Positions 1 through 5,702 of a DNA stretch of 11,229 nucleotides are shown here, piece by piece. The notes beneath the pieces are model-generated. The model saw only the letters and a list, made by a program, of their open reading frames with translations, ran no database searches and was not told where the DNA came from. Numbering within the stretch: the stretch's first letter is position 1; each line of letters starts with the position of its first letter. Source of the stretch: RGIG464 sp045643185 (lineage in GTDB: Bacteria; Myxococcota_A; Bradymonadia; UBA4248); contig JAZUKH010000016.1 of assembly GCA_045643185.1 (NCBI GenBank), forward strand, positions 1 to 11,229, given 5' to 3'. The translations under genes and the position numbers were made by a program.

Positions 1-93
1 CCTTCGGTCGATACGCCCGAACCGCCGAGCTTTTCGCTCGCTTGATCCGCCCGAACCGGACGGCTCTACGCTCGCTCAATACGCTCTGCGCAC
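1..93. repeat. 93-bp direct repeat, copy 1
   Basis: This segment is identical to 2362-2454 except for one base (T at 87 against G at 2448). The match stops at 93/2454, and both copies are followed within 5-8 bases by a GTTAG. Copy 1 may extend left beyond the window, because copy 2 sits inside a longer structured element starting near 2311. It contains short internal sub-repeats of the type CGCTCGCTTGAT / CGCTCGCTCAAT. It does not look coding. It marks one side of the ATPase/HNH block. Confidence 0.9.
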
Positions 94-204
94 AAACTGT
101 TAGAATTTATATCATTCTCCAAAATCAGCCCCGGCAGATTACAAACAGCCGAGTCGCGAACGAGGGGCTGAACGAAAGACTTGGCAGGCAATTTGGAGAT
201 TGTT

Positions 205-360
205 ATGACAATTTATGGGTATATTCGTGTGTCGACAGACATGCAAACGGTTGAAAATCAGCGTTTTGAAATTAATAATTATTGTGTTCAACACTATGAA
301 TACCTAGAGCAATGCCTGCCGTTTTGCTTCAAAATAAACGAAAGGTGCTTTTCTTTCTAA
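205..360 (+). pseudogene. Serine recombinase (resolvase/invertase), N-terminal fragment
   Basis: The reading frame starts at an ATG with a good ribosome site (GGAG at 195-198, 6 bases upstream). It encodes MTIYGYIRVSTDMQTVENQR, the classic start of the resolvase/invertase catalytic domain. Arg8 and the nucleophile Ser10 are in the IRVST motif, and Gln19 is in ENQR. The family-like sequence runs to about residue 30 (near base 295). It then becomes an unrelated tail that overlaps the antisense HNH gene and stops at 358-360, giving 51 residues against the usual ~180 or more. The rest of the catalytic domain and the DNA-binding domain are missing. It is therefore a truncated remnant, and its break lies within about 10 bases of the HNH stop codon (304-306), probably marking an insertion or deletion junction. 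The first 30 residues are recognised with high confidence; any function of the fragment is doubtful. Confidence 0.8.
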
Positions 361-879
361 TAATTCAGAATCATTACAATACTCGTTCCAATAAGTTAGG
401 CGAGCTTCGCAATACACAGGTGCATTAAGATTTAGTCTTTTAATGGTCTGATTGATTTGTGACTGAATTTGCAACGATACATCTTGAGAGGCAAAGACTT
501 TTCCCGAGCTGAAATCCAATTGAAACCAGCCATTTTCAACCACAAAAGGGTCGAACACATCTTCATACTCACGTTTTCTGGCATTAATGCGCTGAGTACA
601 CAGACGATAATTCGACCATTCATAAGCGAGTTCGGGATATTTTGATTTTGGTCGAAAATGATCAACCGTTCCCATGCCTTCGTAGGCGTGAAGATATAAT
701 CCAAGGTATGCGCAACAATTCGAATATCGCGAATAAAGTTCAGGCAAACAGGTACGCCAGTAGCTCGGAAAATCCGCATTAGATGACGCTGCGTTTCGTG
801 TCATTAGCCACAAATTGCCTTTTTGCCTGACATTGACATCAAAATCTGAAGGTTCTGGTTGAAGAACTACACGAATCAT
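304..879 (-). CDS. HNH-endonuclease-like protein, partner of the ATPase
   Basis: A 191-residue protein with an HNH-type core: Asp73-His74 in the motif VDHFRPKS (72-79), Asn90 in WSNYRL, and Asn99/Lys102 in INARK. HNH enzymes cut DNA with one metal ion held by this beta-beta-alpha fold, His being the general base. The CxxC pairs that brace many HNH domains are absent: CAYLG replaces CAYC, and only one Cys (Cys94) lies in the second half. The start is set at 879, not 888, because this ATG overlaps the ATPase stop as ATGA and has AAGGA 8 bases upstream, whereas the ATG at 888 abuts that AAGG with no spacing. The gene follows an ABC/AAA-type ATPase, the arrangement of Septu (PtuA-PtuB) and related anti-phage pairs. 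Nuclease assignment comes from motif recognition only; the Septu link is inference from gene order. Confidence 0.75.
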   Translation of the reverse strand: MIRVVLQPEPSDFDVNVRQKGNLWLMTRNAASSNADFPSYWRTCLPELYSRYSNCCAYLGLYLHAYEGMGTVDHFRPKSKYPELAYEWSNYRLCTQRINARKREYEDVFDPFVVENGWFQLDFSSGKVFASQDVSLQIQSQINQTIKRLNLNAPVYCEARLTYWNEYCNDSELLERKAPFVYFEAKRQALL

Positions 880-2159
880 TGCAACCATCCTTTGCGTTCA
901 GCGAGAGCAACCCAGCGGATAAGGTAAGGATCGTGTTCAGGTAGTATCTGAATGAGCTTTTGCGTGTATGAACGCGCTAAATCAGGTGTCATCGAGTTGT
1001 TCTGTGACGCTTGTTCAATTTCATTCATCAAAAGCTCGGCTTCTAGGCTATAACTCTGTTTCAAATCAAAAGCTTCACTCTTTAGCCAACGACTGTAGTC
1101 ACCCTGCTTTTCAAATGTGCGCTGCGTTAATATTACGCGCTGTTCATCTTCATCCAAATCGAACCAGGCATCATATTCAGGGACAAACAAGTTCTCAACT
1201 GAAGCCATAATAAGCGGTGAGTGCGTTGCCGCGATGAGTTGAATTTCAACATCGTTTGTCAGCATTTTTATAACATTCATTAAGGCTGGCAATAGGGTTC
1301 GCTGCCATTTAGGATGTAAATGTGATTCAGCTTCATCAAGAAGAAATGTCATGCGATTAGAAACCTGCTGACCGATAAGGTTGGCTGCTTTCTGATGTTC
1401 GTTCCAAGCCCATACGAGTAAATATGCCAGTGAAATAATTCGACGCATTCCAGAGGATACATGGATGATTGGCACTGACTGTTGATAGGACAATTTCAGC
1501 GTTGGAATGTCACGAGAATCATCCAGACTTACGCGAACAGGTTCGCCTGGATTGATTTTTTCATTATCCCCCGGAGAAAGCCGATCCAAAACAGAAACAA
1601 GCTCTTGCCAACAATTACCATTCATGCTTTGCCATAACGTCCAATCTCGGATCAGGCCATTGCACAGCCAGGTGTCATCACTGCGCCGTAAACCATTCAA
1701 TATTTCTGATGGAGTGAATACATACGCTTCTGCATGAGAACGGTTAATTGTTTCACTTTTTTCTTTCCAATAATTGCGAGCTGGGTCCCAAATACAAACG
1801 CTGCCATCGGCCATGGCATAAAACACAATACCAGGATTTGAAGGTCGTCCTTGTTTATTAGGCCATGTTTGAGCTCCTCTATCGAATGTACTTTCGTATT
1901 CAGCCGTTTTGGAGCTCGCTTCAAATGCATATCGAATCGCAGCAGATCTTGATTTTATAGCAGGCAAAGCCATGCGACCAGCCATTAGCTTCTGATTGAG
2001 TTCAGCGGGCCATGTTCGCGTCATTGACCACCAGATTAAATCTAGAATAAAGCTCTTCCCAAGTCCATTATCCCCAGTCAATAGGTTGAGACGCTCCCCA
2101 AATTCCAAAGACATTTGCTCCAATGGACCAATATTTTCTGTACTCAGATATCGTATCAT
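876..2159 (-). CDS. ABC/AAA-type ATPase, Septu PtuA-like
   Basis: A 427-residue cytosolic ATPase of the SMC/ABC-like AAA_15/AAA_21 kind found in defence genes. It shows Walker A GDNGLGKS (29-36), a signature-like SSGMRR (235-240), Walker B FLLDEAESHLHP (272-283) with Asp275-Glu276, and the switch histidine His313 in ATHSPLI. The short span between the Walker motifs (~230 residues) leaves no long coiled coil. In Septu, PtuA ATPases assemble with the HNH protein PtuB and control its cleavage of phage DNA or RNA; the adjacent coupled HNH gene (ATGA overlap at 876-879) suggests the same here. The start is taken as the ATG at 2159 (MIRYLSTENIGP, a typical family N terminus). A GTG at 2195 would add 12 residues and has AAGG 4 bases upstream, but it lies at the predicted transcription start and inside an inverted repeat. 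An OLD- or RloC-type role is an alternative. Confidence 0.8.
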   Translation of the reverse strand: MIRYLSTENIGPLEQMSLEFGERLNLLTGDNGLGKSFILDLIWWSMTRTWPAELNQKLMAGRMALPAIKSRSAAIRYAFEASSKTAEYESTFDRGAQTWPNKQGRPSNPGIVFYAMADGSVCIWDPARNYWKEKSETINRSHAEAYVFTPSEILNGLRRSDDTWLCNGLIRDWTLWQSMNGNCWQELVSVLDRLSPGDNEKINPGEPVRVSLDDSRDIPTLKLSYQQSVPIIHVSSGMRRIISLAYLLVWAWNEHQKAANLIGQQVSNRMTFLLDEAESHLHPKWQRTLLPALMNVIKMLTNDVEIQLIAATHSPLIMASVENLFVPEYDAWFDLDEDEQRVILTQRTFEKQGDYSRWLKSEAFDLKQSYSLEAELLMNEIEQASQNNSMTPDLARSYTQKLIQILPEHDPYLIRWVALAERKGWLQ

Positions 2160-2183
2160 AACGCAATGACCATCATAACCATA

Positions 2184-2203
2184 AAGGCGCAACACTGCGC
2201 CTT
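2184..2203. promoter_or_regulatory. 8-bp inverted repeat ahead of the ATPase gene
   Basis: AAGGCGCA (2184-2191) and TGCGCCTT (2196-2203) form a perfect inverted repeat around a 4-base spacer. It sits between the putative -10 box and the ATG at 2159, over the expected transcription start. It could be an operator or a leader hairpin that controls expression of the ATPase/HNH pair. It also encloses the alternative GTG start at 2195. No regulator gene is visible in the window. Confidence 0.45.
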
Positions 2204-2207
2204 AGTT

Positions 2208-2235
2208 AGCATATCATGGTTAGCGGATACGTCAA
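2208..2235 (-). promoter_or_regulatory. Possible sigma70-type promoter of the ATPase/HNH pair
   Basis: On the minus strand, TTGACG (2235-2230) and TATGCT (2213-2208) are separated by 16 bases. This would start transcription near 2201, giving a leader of about 40 bases to the ATG at 2159. The -35 matches the consensus at five of six positions and the -10 at four of six. It was found by eye in an intergenic region, so it is a candidate only. Confidence 0.35.
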
Positions 2236-2310
2236 ATGCCAATGATTCACTTGCTTGAAGCATGAAAAATGATCGGTGCTAATGTTTTATGTTGACACAT
2301 TGCCATAATC

Positions 2311-2454
2311 TGGCGCTCGGCTATCGGCTGCGCCGATACGCCTCACCGTTCGGGCTATCTTCCTTCGGTCGATACGCCCGAACCGCCGAGCTTTTCGCTC
2401 GCTTGATCCGCCCGAACCGGACGGCTCTACGCTCGCTCAATACGCTCGGCGCAC
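2311..2454. repeat. Structured GC-rich repeat element containing 93-bp repeat copy 2
   Basis: Bases 2362-2454 repeat 1-93 with one mismatch. The sequence just to the left continues the element and folds well. An outer stem GCTCGGC/GCCGAGC (2315-2321 with 2385-2391) encloses two hairpins: TATCGGC-TGC-GCCGATA (2322-2338), and TTCGGGC+TATC pairing with GATA+GCCCGAA (2349-2359 with 2371-2382, one bulged C at 2375). Bases 2392-2454 carry tandem-like sub-repeats. No stable coding frame is evident. It resembles a dispersed intergenic repeat or a foldback recombination site; its family is not recognised. Confidence 0.75.
2362..2454. repeat. 93-bp direct repeat, copy 2
   Basis: This is the second copy of 1-93 with a single substitution at 2448. 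Together the copies bracket the recombinase fragment and the ATPase/HNH pair, 2268 bases apart. Such flanking copies could have enabled excision or duplication by homologous recombination. Confidence 0.9.
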
Positions 2455-2542
2455 CACTATCGTTAGGTCGCCAATCTACTCATTATCTGAGCAATCGAAT
2501 AATTGAAACTTGGGAAGTCAAGGCTAGGAATTAATTCGCCTA

Positions 2543-2643
2543 TTTGGGAGTTTATTTCGACTGTTTGGGAGTTTATTTCGACAATTTGGGAGTTTATTTC
2601 GTCACTTTGGGAGTTTATTTCGTCAGTTTGGGAGTTTATTTCT
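2543..2643. repeat. Five 21-bp tandem repeats (iteron-like)
   Basis: The 17-base unit TTTGGGAGTTTATTTCG occurs at 2543, 2564, 2585, 2606 and 2627, exactly 21 bases apart. It is separated by 4-base spacers (ACTG, ACAA, TCAC, TCAG). Four copies are identical and the fifth differs at its last base. A two-turn helical period with conserved cores and variable spacers is typical of protein-binding arrays such as plasmid iterons or the multiple transposase-binding sites at IS21- or Tn7-type ends. No replication or transposase gene is visible here, so which protein binds is unknown. Confidence 0.9.
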
Positions 2644-2645
2644 CT

Positions 2646-2680
2646 GCGTGACCCACGCTAACATGCACCACGAGTGCATG
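2646..2680. other. Two adjacent small hairpins downstream of the desulfurase gene
   Basis: GCGTG-ACC-CACGC (2646-2658) and CATGCAC-CACGA-GTGCATG (2662-2680) lie side by side between the tandem repeats and the 3' end of the desulfurase gene. They could end the operon's transcript or form part of the end of a mobile element. There is no T-run on either strand, so a classical intrinsic terminator is not supported. Confidence 0.45.
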
Positions 2681-2749
2681 GATTGTTTACCGCGTTTAGA
2701 CTGATTTAGCAATCCTCCAGACGCGCCGACGCCAGTCAGACCACACACG

Positions 2750-3883
2750 CTAACTAGCCGCGCGCATCGCCCGACCAAGCGCCTTGACGATGGCGTCGAC
2801 CTGCTCAGCCGAGTTGTTTATGCCCAACGAGACGCGAATCGTCCCAGCAGCATAATCCGGTGACACGCCCAAGCACCGAATGACATGTGAAATCTGGGTC
2901 TGCCTGGAATCGCACGCCGACCCAGTCGAAATGTCGATGCCCATAAGGTCGAGTTGATGCAACACAGCTTCGCCAGACGCGTGACAAAATGAGAGACTGA
3001 TGATGCCTGGAACTGCGTCGACAGCCCCGTTTACCCGAAAATCCAGGTTTTGAGCGTGCAGTCCCTGGATCAATTGGTCACGCAAAGCGCGTAAACGCTT
3101 TGTCTCTTCAGCCAAGTTTGCGGAATTTTTGACGAGTGCAGCAGCCATACCCACGATGCCAGGCACATTCTCAGTCGTGCTGCGCAAACCGCGTTCCTGA
3201 CCGCCGCCGTGAAGGAACGGCGCCAGTGGTGTGCCACGCCGAACGTACAAGAAACCGGTGCCTTTCGGTCCATTAAACTTGTGTGCAGACGCCGACAGCA
3301 TATCGACACCCAGTGCCTGAACGTCTACCGGAATATGCCCGACCGCCTGAACGGCATCGGTGTGCACAAACGCACCATAACGGCGTGCCAATGCACAAAC
3401 CTGGTCGAGCGGTTCGATCGTCCCTACTTCGTTGTTCACCAACATCACCGAGACCAGTCCAAAAGCTGAGTTTTGCGACAAAAGCCGTTCAAGCTCGTCA
3501 AGATCGATCCGTCCGGTCGCGTCGACGCCGATCTGCACAACAGCACGTCCAAGCTCAGACAAGTACGCACACGTGTTCAGAATGGCATGATGCTCGATGC
3601 ACGACGTGACGATGCCAGGCCGGTTCGGCATACGAAGCGCTTTGAGCGCCCAGTTATCGCTCTCGGTGCCACCAGACGTAAAATAGATCTCGTCTGGTTG
3701 AGCGTTCAAAACTTCGGCAATCTGATCACGAGCCAACTCAACGGCTTTACGACAGCGACGCGCGTCATCATAAAGCGCCGACGGATTATAAAACCCTGTG
3801 TCAAACCAGGGCTTCATCGCGATCAGCGCTTCTTCACAAATCGGCGTCGTCGCCGCATGATCTGCATATATACGTGATTTCAT
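2750..3883 (-). CDS. Cysteine desulfurase, NifS/IscS family
   Basis: A 377-residue, PLP-dependent enzyme that removes sulfur from L-cysteine, yielding alanine and an enzyme persulfide for onward transfer. The length is normal and all key residues are present: PLP lysine Lys202 in SAHKFNGPKG, His99 in EHHAI that stacks on PLP, Asp176 in HTDAVQA, and the persulfide cysteine Cys324 in STGSACDS on the mobile loop. The start is fixed by a 4-base ATGA overlap with the upstream 67-residue gene. It is the last gene of the brxL-small protein-desulfurase unit. No iscU, iscA or nif genes accompany it, so housekeeping iron-sulfur assembly is unlikely to be its local job. By analogy with DndA it may feed sulfur to a PAPS-reductase-like partner (BrxP in type 4 BREX) for DNA sulfur modification; that is inference. 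The gene looks GC-richer than its neighbours and may have a separate origin. Confidence 0.93.
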   Translation of the reverse strand: MKSRIYADHAATTPICEEALIAMKPWFDTGFYNPSALYDDARRCRKAVELARDQIAEVLNAQPDEIYFTSGGTESDNWALKALRMPNRPGIVTSCIEHHAILNTCAYLSELGRAVVQIGVDATGRIDLDELERLLSQNSAFGLVSVMLVNNEVGTIEPLDQVCALARRYGAFVHTDAVQAVGHIPVDVQALGVDMLSASAHKFNGPKGTGFLYVRRGTPLAPFLHGGGQERGLRSTTENVPGIVGMAAALVKNSANLAEETKRLRALRDQLIQGLHAQNLDFRVNGAVDAVPGIISLSFCHASGEAVLHQLDLMGIDISTGSACDSRQTQISHVIRCLGVSPDYAAGTIRVSLGINNSAEQVDAIVKALGRAMRAAS

Positions 3884-4083
3884 TTGAACAATTCGCAGCC
3901 GTCTTCCTTAAATGCCTCAATTTTGTTCAACAAATCTTCCTCGGTGACTTCAAAGTACTGCGCCATACATGGCAGACAGTAATAGTCTTTGGTGTCTTTG
4001 CTAAACAATTTCTGATTCAACGCAATGAGATCTTCCTTTTTGATCTCAGTTTTACAAAAACAACATTTAATAATTTTCTTCAT
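3880..4083 (-). CDS. Small cysteine-rich (zinc-ribbon-like) protein of the BREX operon
   Basis: A 67-residue soluble protein with KCCFC near its N terminus (Cys7, Cys8, Cys10) and YYCLPC in the middle (Cys36, Cys39), followed by a charged helix (about 46-60) and a lone Cys63. The pairs Cys7/Cys10 and Cys36/Cys39 are spaced like a treble-clef or zinc-ribbon metal site; a sulfur-relay role for Cys8 or Cys63 is only a thought. The family is not recognised with certainty. It starts 1 base after the brxL stop (TAATATG) and ends in an ATGA overlap with the desulfurase, so it is almost surely co-translated with both. The tight packing makes a chance open frame unlikely. Position suggests a partner or adaptor of the desulfurase, perhaps linking it to the BREX proteins. 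Confidence 0.8.
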   Translation of the reverse strand: MKKIIKCCFCKTEIKKEDLIALNQKLFSKDTKDYYCLPCMAQYFEVTEEDLLNKIEAFKEDGCELFK

Positions 4084-4084
4084 A

Positions 4085-5527
4085 TTATTGAATCACGCGA
4101 TATTCGGGGAAAGGTTTCTTTTCGAGACTGAATTCGGCATCCATCATACCGAGTTGACGACGAATGATGTAGCGCATGTCACACGCCGGTTGCAGGCATT
4201 TGACGCGGAATTGATAACGATCGACATCATCAGCACATCGAACATACGGAAAAAGCAACTTCAACCAAGCCGCAGCGAGTCGTTTGACAGCCGTCGTGTC
4301 ACGCGTATCAGCCTTAGGTGGCGCTTCAACAAGCTCATCAACGATGGCATCGTAACTCACATCGTTGCGGAGCATGTGCATAATGGAGCTAAAATACTCG
4401 GTATTCAGTGCCCAACCGCACATTTTGAGTCCTTCGTGCATACGCGGAATATCCCAACCTTTAATGAACCCATGAAAACGATCAATGAGGGCACTTTCAT
4501 GGTAAGCCTCGGGAAGATGAACATCGAAGAAATTGGCATTCTCATTCATACTCTCACATGGAATATTGCCCAAAAGGATCAAACCAGCGGAACTCGTCGC
4601 TTCAAACCCATCGGTTGCGGTGAACGAACCACTTTCTAGATATCCCTTAAAGGCCGTCCGCATTTCGTCAATATCACCAAACGAACTGGATTGAACTTCA
4701 TCGACCGCCACAAAATCGTTATTGAAGATCGCGCCCTGTCGATGGTTGGCAATATTGTAAAATAACGAGGCACGCGTGAGTTTAGAATTCAAAATGATGC
4801 CGTATTTACTGACATTACCAAATAAATAACTTTTTCCTGTCCCTTTAGGTGCTAATTCAACAATATTTAAGTTTTTTTCAACAAAAACCAGCAGTCGCGA
4901 CAAGACCGCAAGTTTTTCAACAGGATTGTTATAACCAGACGCGTTGTAGTCGATGGCGCCCAAAAGCACGTCGATCCACTCATCGACAGAAAATTCGTGA
5001 GACATATCTTTGTAATAATCGAGATCGAGCACGTAGGGACAAAAATCTCGATAATTTCGCATAACGATGCGCCCATCTTTCTTTTTTGGGTCGGTCGGCT
5101 GTCGATAAACGAGACTGATCTGTCCCCAAACCGACTTGGCTTTTGTCAACGCGTCGCGATTTTTTTCGATACAAGCATCGTCGATCAACGTCTCTTTGAG
5201 CGTCAGCCCATAATCCGGCAATTCGAAGCGATATTGACCGCTCTGAATGTCGATATCAACGACGATCTTGGCGAGCAGATTAACCTGTTCGCCATCAAAC
5301 AAATGTGATTTGATGGCGTTCCATCCATCTTTTCCCGGCAAATGCGCCTGTATAAAGCTCTGCACTTCCTCTATATCAAACTCGCCGTTTTCCGCCTGGT
5401 ACTTTTTGAGCAACCAGTCGCGTAAAAAGGACGGAACGCCAAGATTTTTCAGTGCGTTGTTGCGAAAATCTTTGTAAACGACCATTTCATCGAAAAGACG
5501 ATGTAAGGTTTGTTCTGGGTAAGCCAT
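4085..5527 (-). CDS. brxL: BREX AAA+ protein BrxL, short form without Lon domain
   Basis: A 480-residue AAA+ ATPase of the BrxL family. The N-terminal ~200 residues are the BrxL-specific region. Walker A is APKGTGKS (226-233), Walker B FVAVDEV (272-278, Asp276-Glu277), a sensor-1-like Asn321 sits in LLGNIP, and an arginine (Arg350) in LIDRFHGF is a candidate finger. Type 1 BrxL proteins are near 680 residues and end in a Lon-protease-like domain; here the protein stops about 130 residues after the ATPase core, as in the shorter ~450-480-residue members. BrxL oligomers bind DNA and are needed for phage exclusion in several BREX types. The ATG has AGGA 5 bases upstream (5533-5536). A 175-base gap separates it from pglZ, so it may head its own transcript, although no convincing promoter is seen. 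The next gene begins 1 base after its stop. Confidence 0.93.
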   Translation of the reverse strand: MAYPEQTLHRLFDEMVVYKDFRNNALKNLGVPSFLRDWLLKKYQAENGEFDIEEVQSFIQAHLPGKDGWNAIKSHLFDGEQVNLLAKIVVDIDIQSGQYRFELPDYGLTLKETLIDDACIEKNRDALTKAKSVWGQISLVYRQPTDPKKKDGRIVMRNYRDFCPYVLDLDYYKDMSHEFSVDEWIDVLLGAIDYNASGYNNPVEKLAVLSRLLVFVEKNLNIVELAPKGTGKSYLFGNVSKYGIILNSKLTRASLFYNIANHRQGAIFNNDFVAVDEVQSSSFGDIDEMRTAFKGYLESGSFTATDGFEATSSAGLILLGNIPCESMNENANFFDVHLPEAYHESALIDRFHGFIKGWDIPRMHEGLKMCGWALNTEYFSSIMHMLRNDVSYDAIVDELVEAPPKADTRDTTAVKRLAAAWLKLLFPYVRCADDVDRYQFRVKCLQPACDMRYIIRRQLGMMDAEFSLEKKPFPEYRVIQ

Positions 5528-5590
5528 GATGTTCCTATTTCGTTTATATTAAGAATTAATTGTGTGATACACATTAACGCCGGGGGCGTT

Positions 5591-5612
5591 GCGGGGGCGG
5601 CGAAGCCCCCGC
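5591..5612. other. GC-rich hairpin in the pglZ-brxL gap
   Basis: GCGGGGGC (5591-5598) pairs perfectly with GCCCCCGC (5605-5612) around a 6-base loop. It lies between the palindrome and brxL. On the minus strand it could pause or attenuate transcription between pglZ and brxL, but no T-run follows. Confidence 0.6.
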
Positions 5613-5621
5613 AGAGAGGGG

Positions 5622-5674
5622 CGCGGCGTATTTCAAATTCGTATTATATATAATACGAATTTGAAATAGCCGCG
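5622..5674. repeat. Perfect 40-bp palindrome with GC extension in the pglZ-brxL gap
   Basis: Bases 5629-5668 are a perfect inverted repeat with no spacer, centred between 5648 and 5649. All 20 base pairs match, and the centre is the AT-rich GTATTATATATAATAC. After one unpaired G (5628) the symmetry continues for six GC pairs (5622-5627 with 5669-5674). A spacerless palindrome of this length could extrude as a cruciform, bind a dimeric regulator, or be a small foldback repeat. A TATAAT is present on both strands at its centre, but no well-spaced -35 box is seen. Confidence 0.9.
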
Positions 5675-5676
5675 TT

Positions 5677-5694
5677 GGGGGGAAACCTCCCCCC
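5677..5694 (-). terminator. G/C-run hairpin just after pglZ, possible attenuator
   Basis: GGGGGG (5677-5682) and CCCCCC (5689-5694) pair around a 6-base loop, 8 bases after the pglZ stop codon. It is well placed to protect the 3' end of a brxC-pglZ transcript or to end part of it. No U-run follows on the minus strand (the next bases are AACGCGG), so it does not meet the standard of an intrinsic terminator. Confidence 0.35.
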
Positions 5695-5702
5695 TGACCA
5701 AA

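Larger units (their letters stand above)
2455..2749. other. Gene-free stretch between the two defence modules
   Basis: No credible gene is seen. From left to right it holds a GTTAGGT (2462-2468) just after the repeat, about 70 bases of featureless sequence, the five 21-bp tandem repeats, two small hairpins (2646-2658 and 2662-2680), and a loose inverted repeat GGATTG/CAATCC (near 2680-2715) downstream of the desulfurase stop. This is the 3' side of the BREX operon, but none of the hairpins has the U-run of a standard terminator. Confidence 0.7.

Noticed and set aside
42..254. Plus-strand open frame of 70 codons through the left repeat
   Set aside because: It runs through the non-coding repeat and overlaps the recombinase start in another frame; a related frame occurs in repeat copy 2 only because the DNA is repeated.
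432..779. Second minus-strand open frame of 115 codons inside the HNH gene
   Set aside because: It is entirely nested in another frame of the HNH gene and lacks a ribosome site and recognisable motifs.
2362..2468. Integron attC site: a structured repeat followed by GTTAGGT, similar to the GTTRRRY core
   Set aside because: No matching inverse core (RYYYAAC) is found on the other side of the element, copy 1 has GTTAGAA which breaks the core, and no integrase is visible.
2543..2643. CRISPR array
   Set aside because: The spacers are only 4 bases and the 21-bp period is too short; there are no cas genes.
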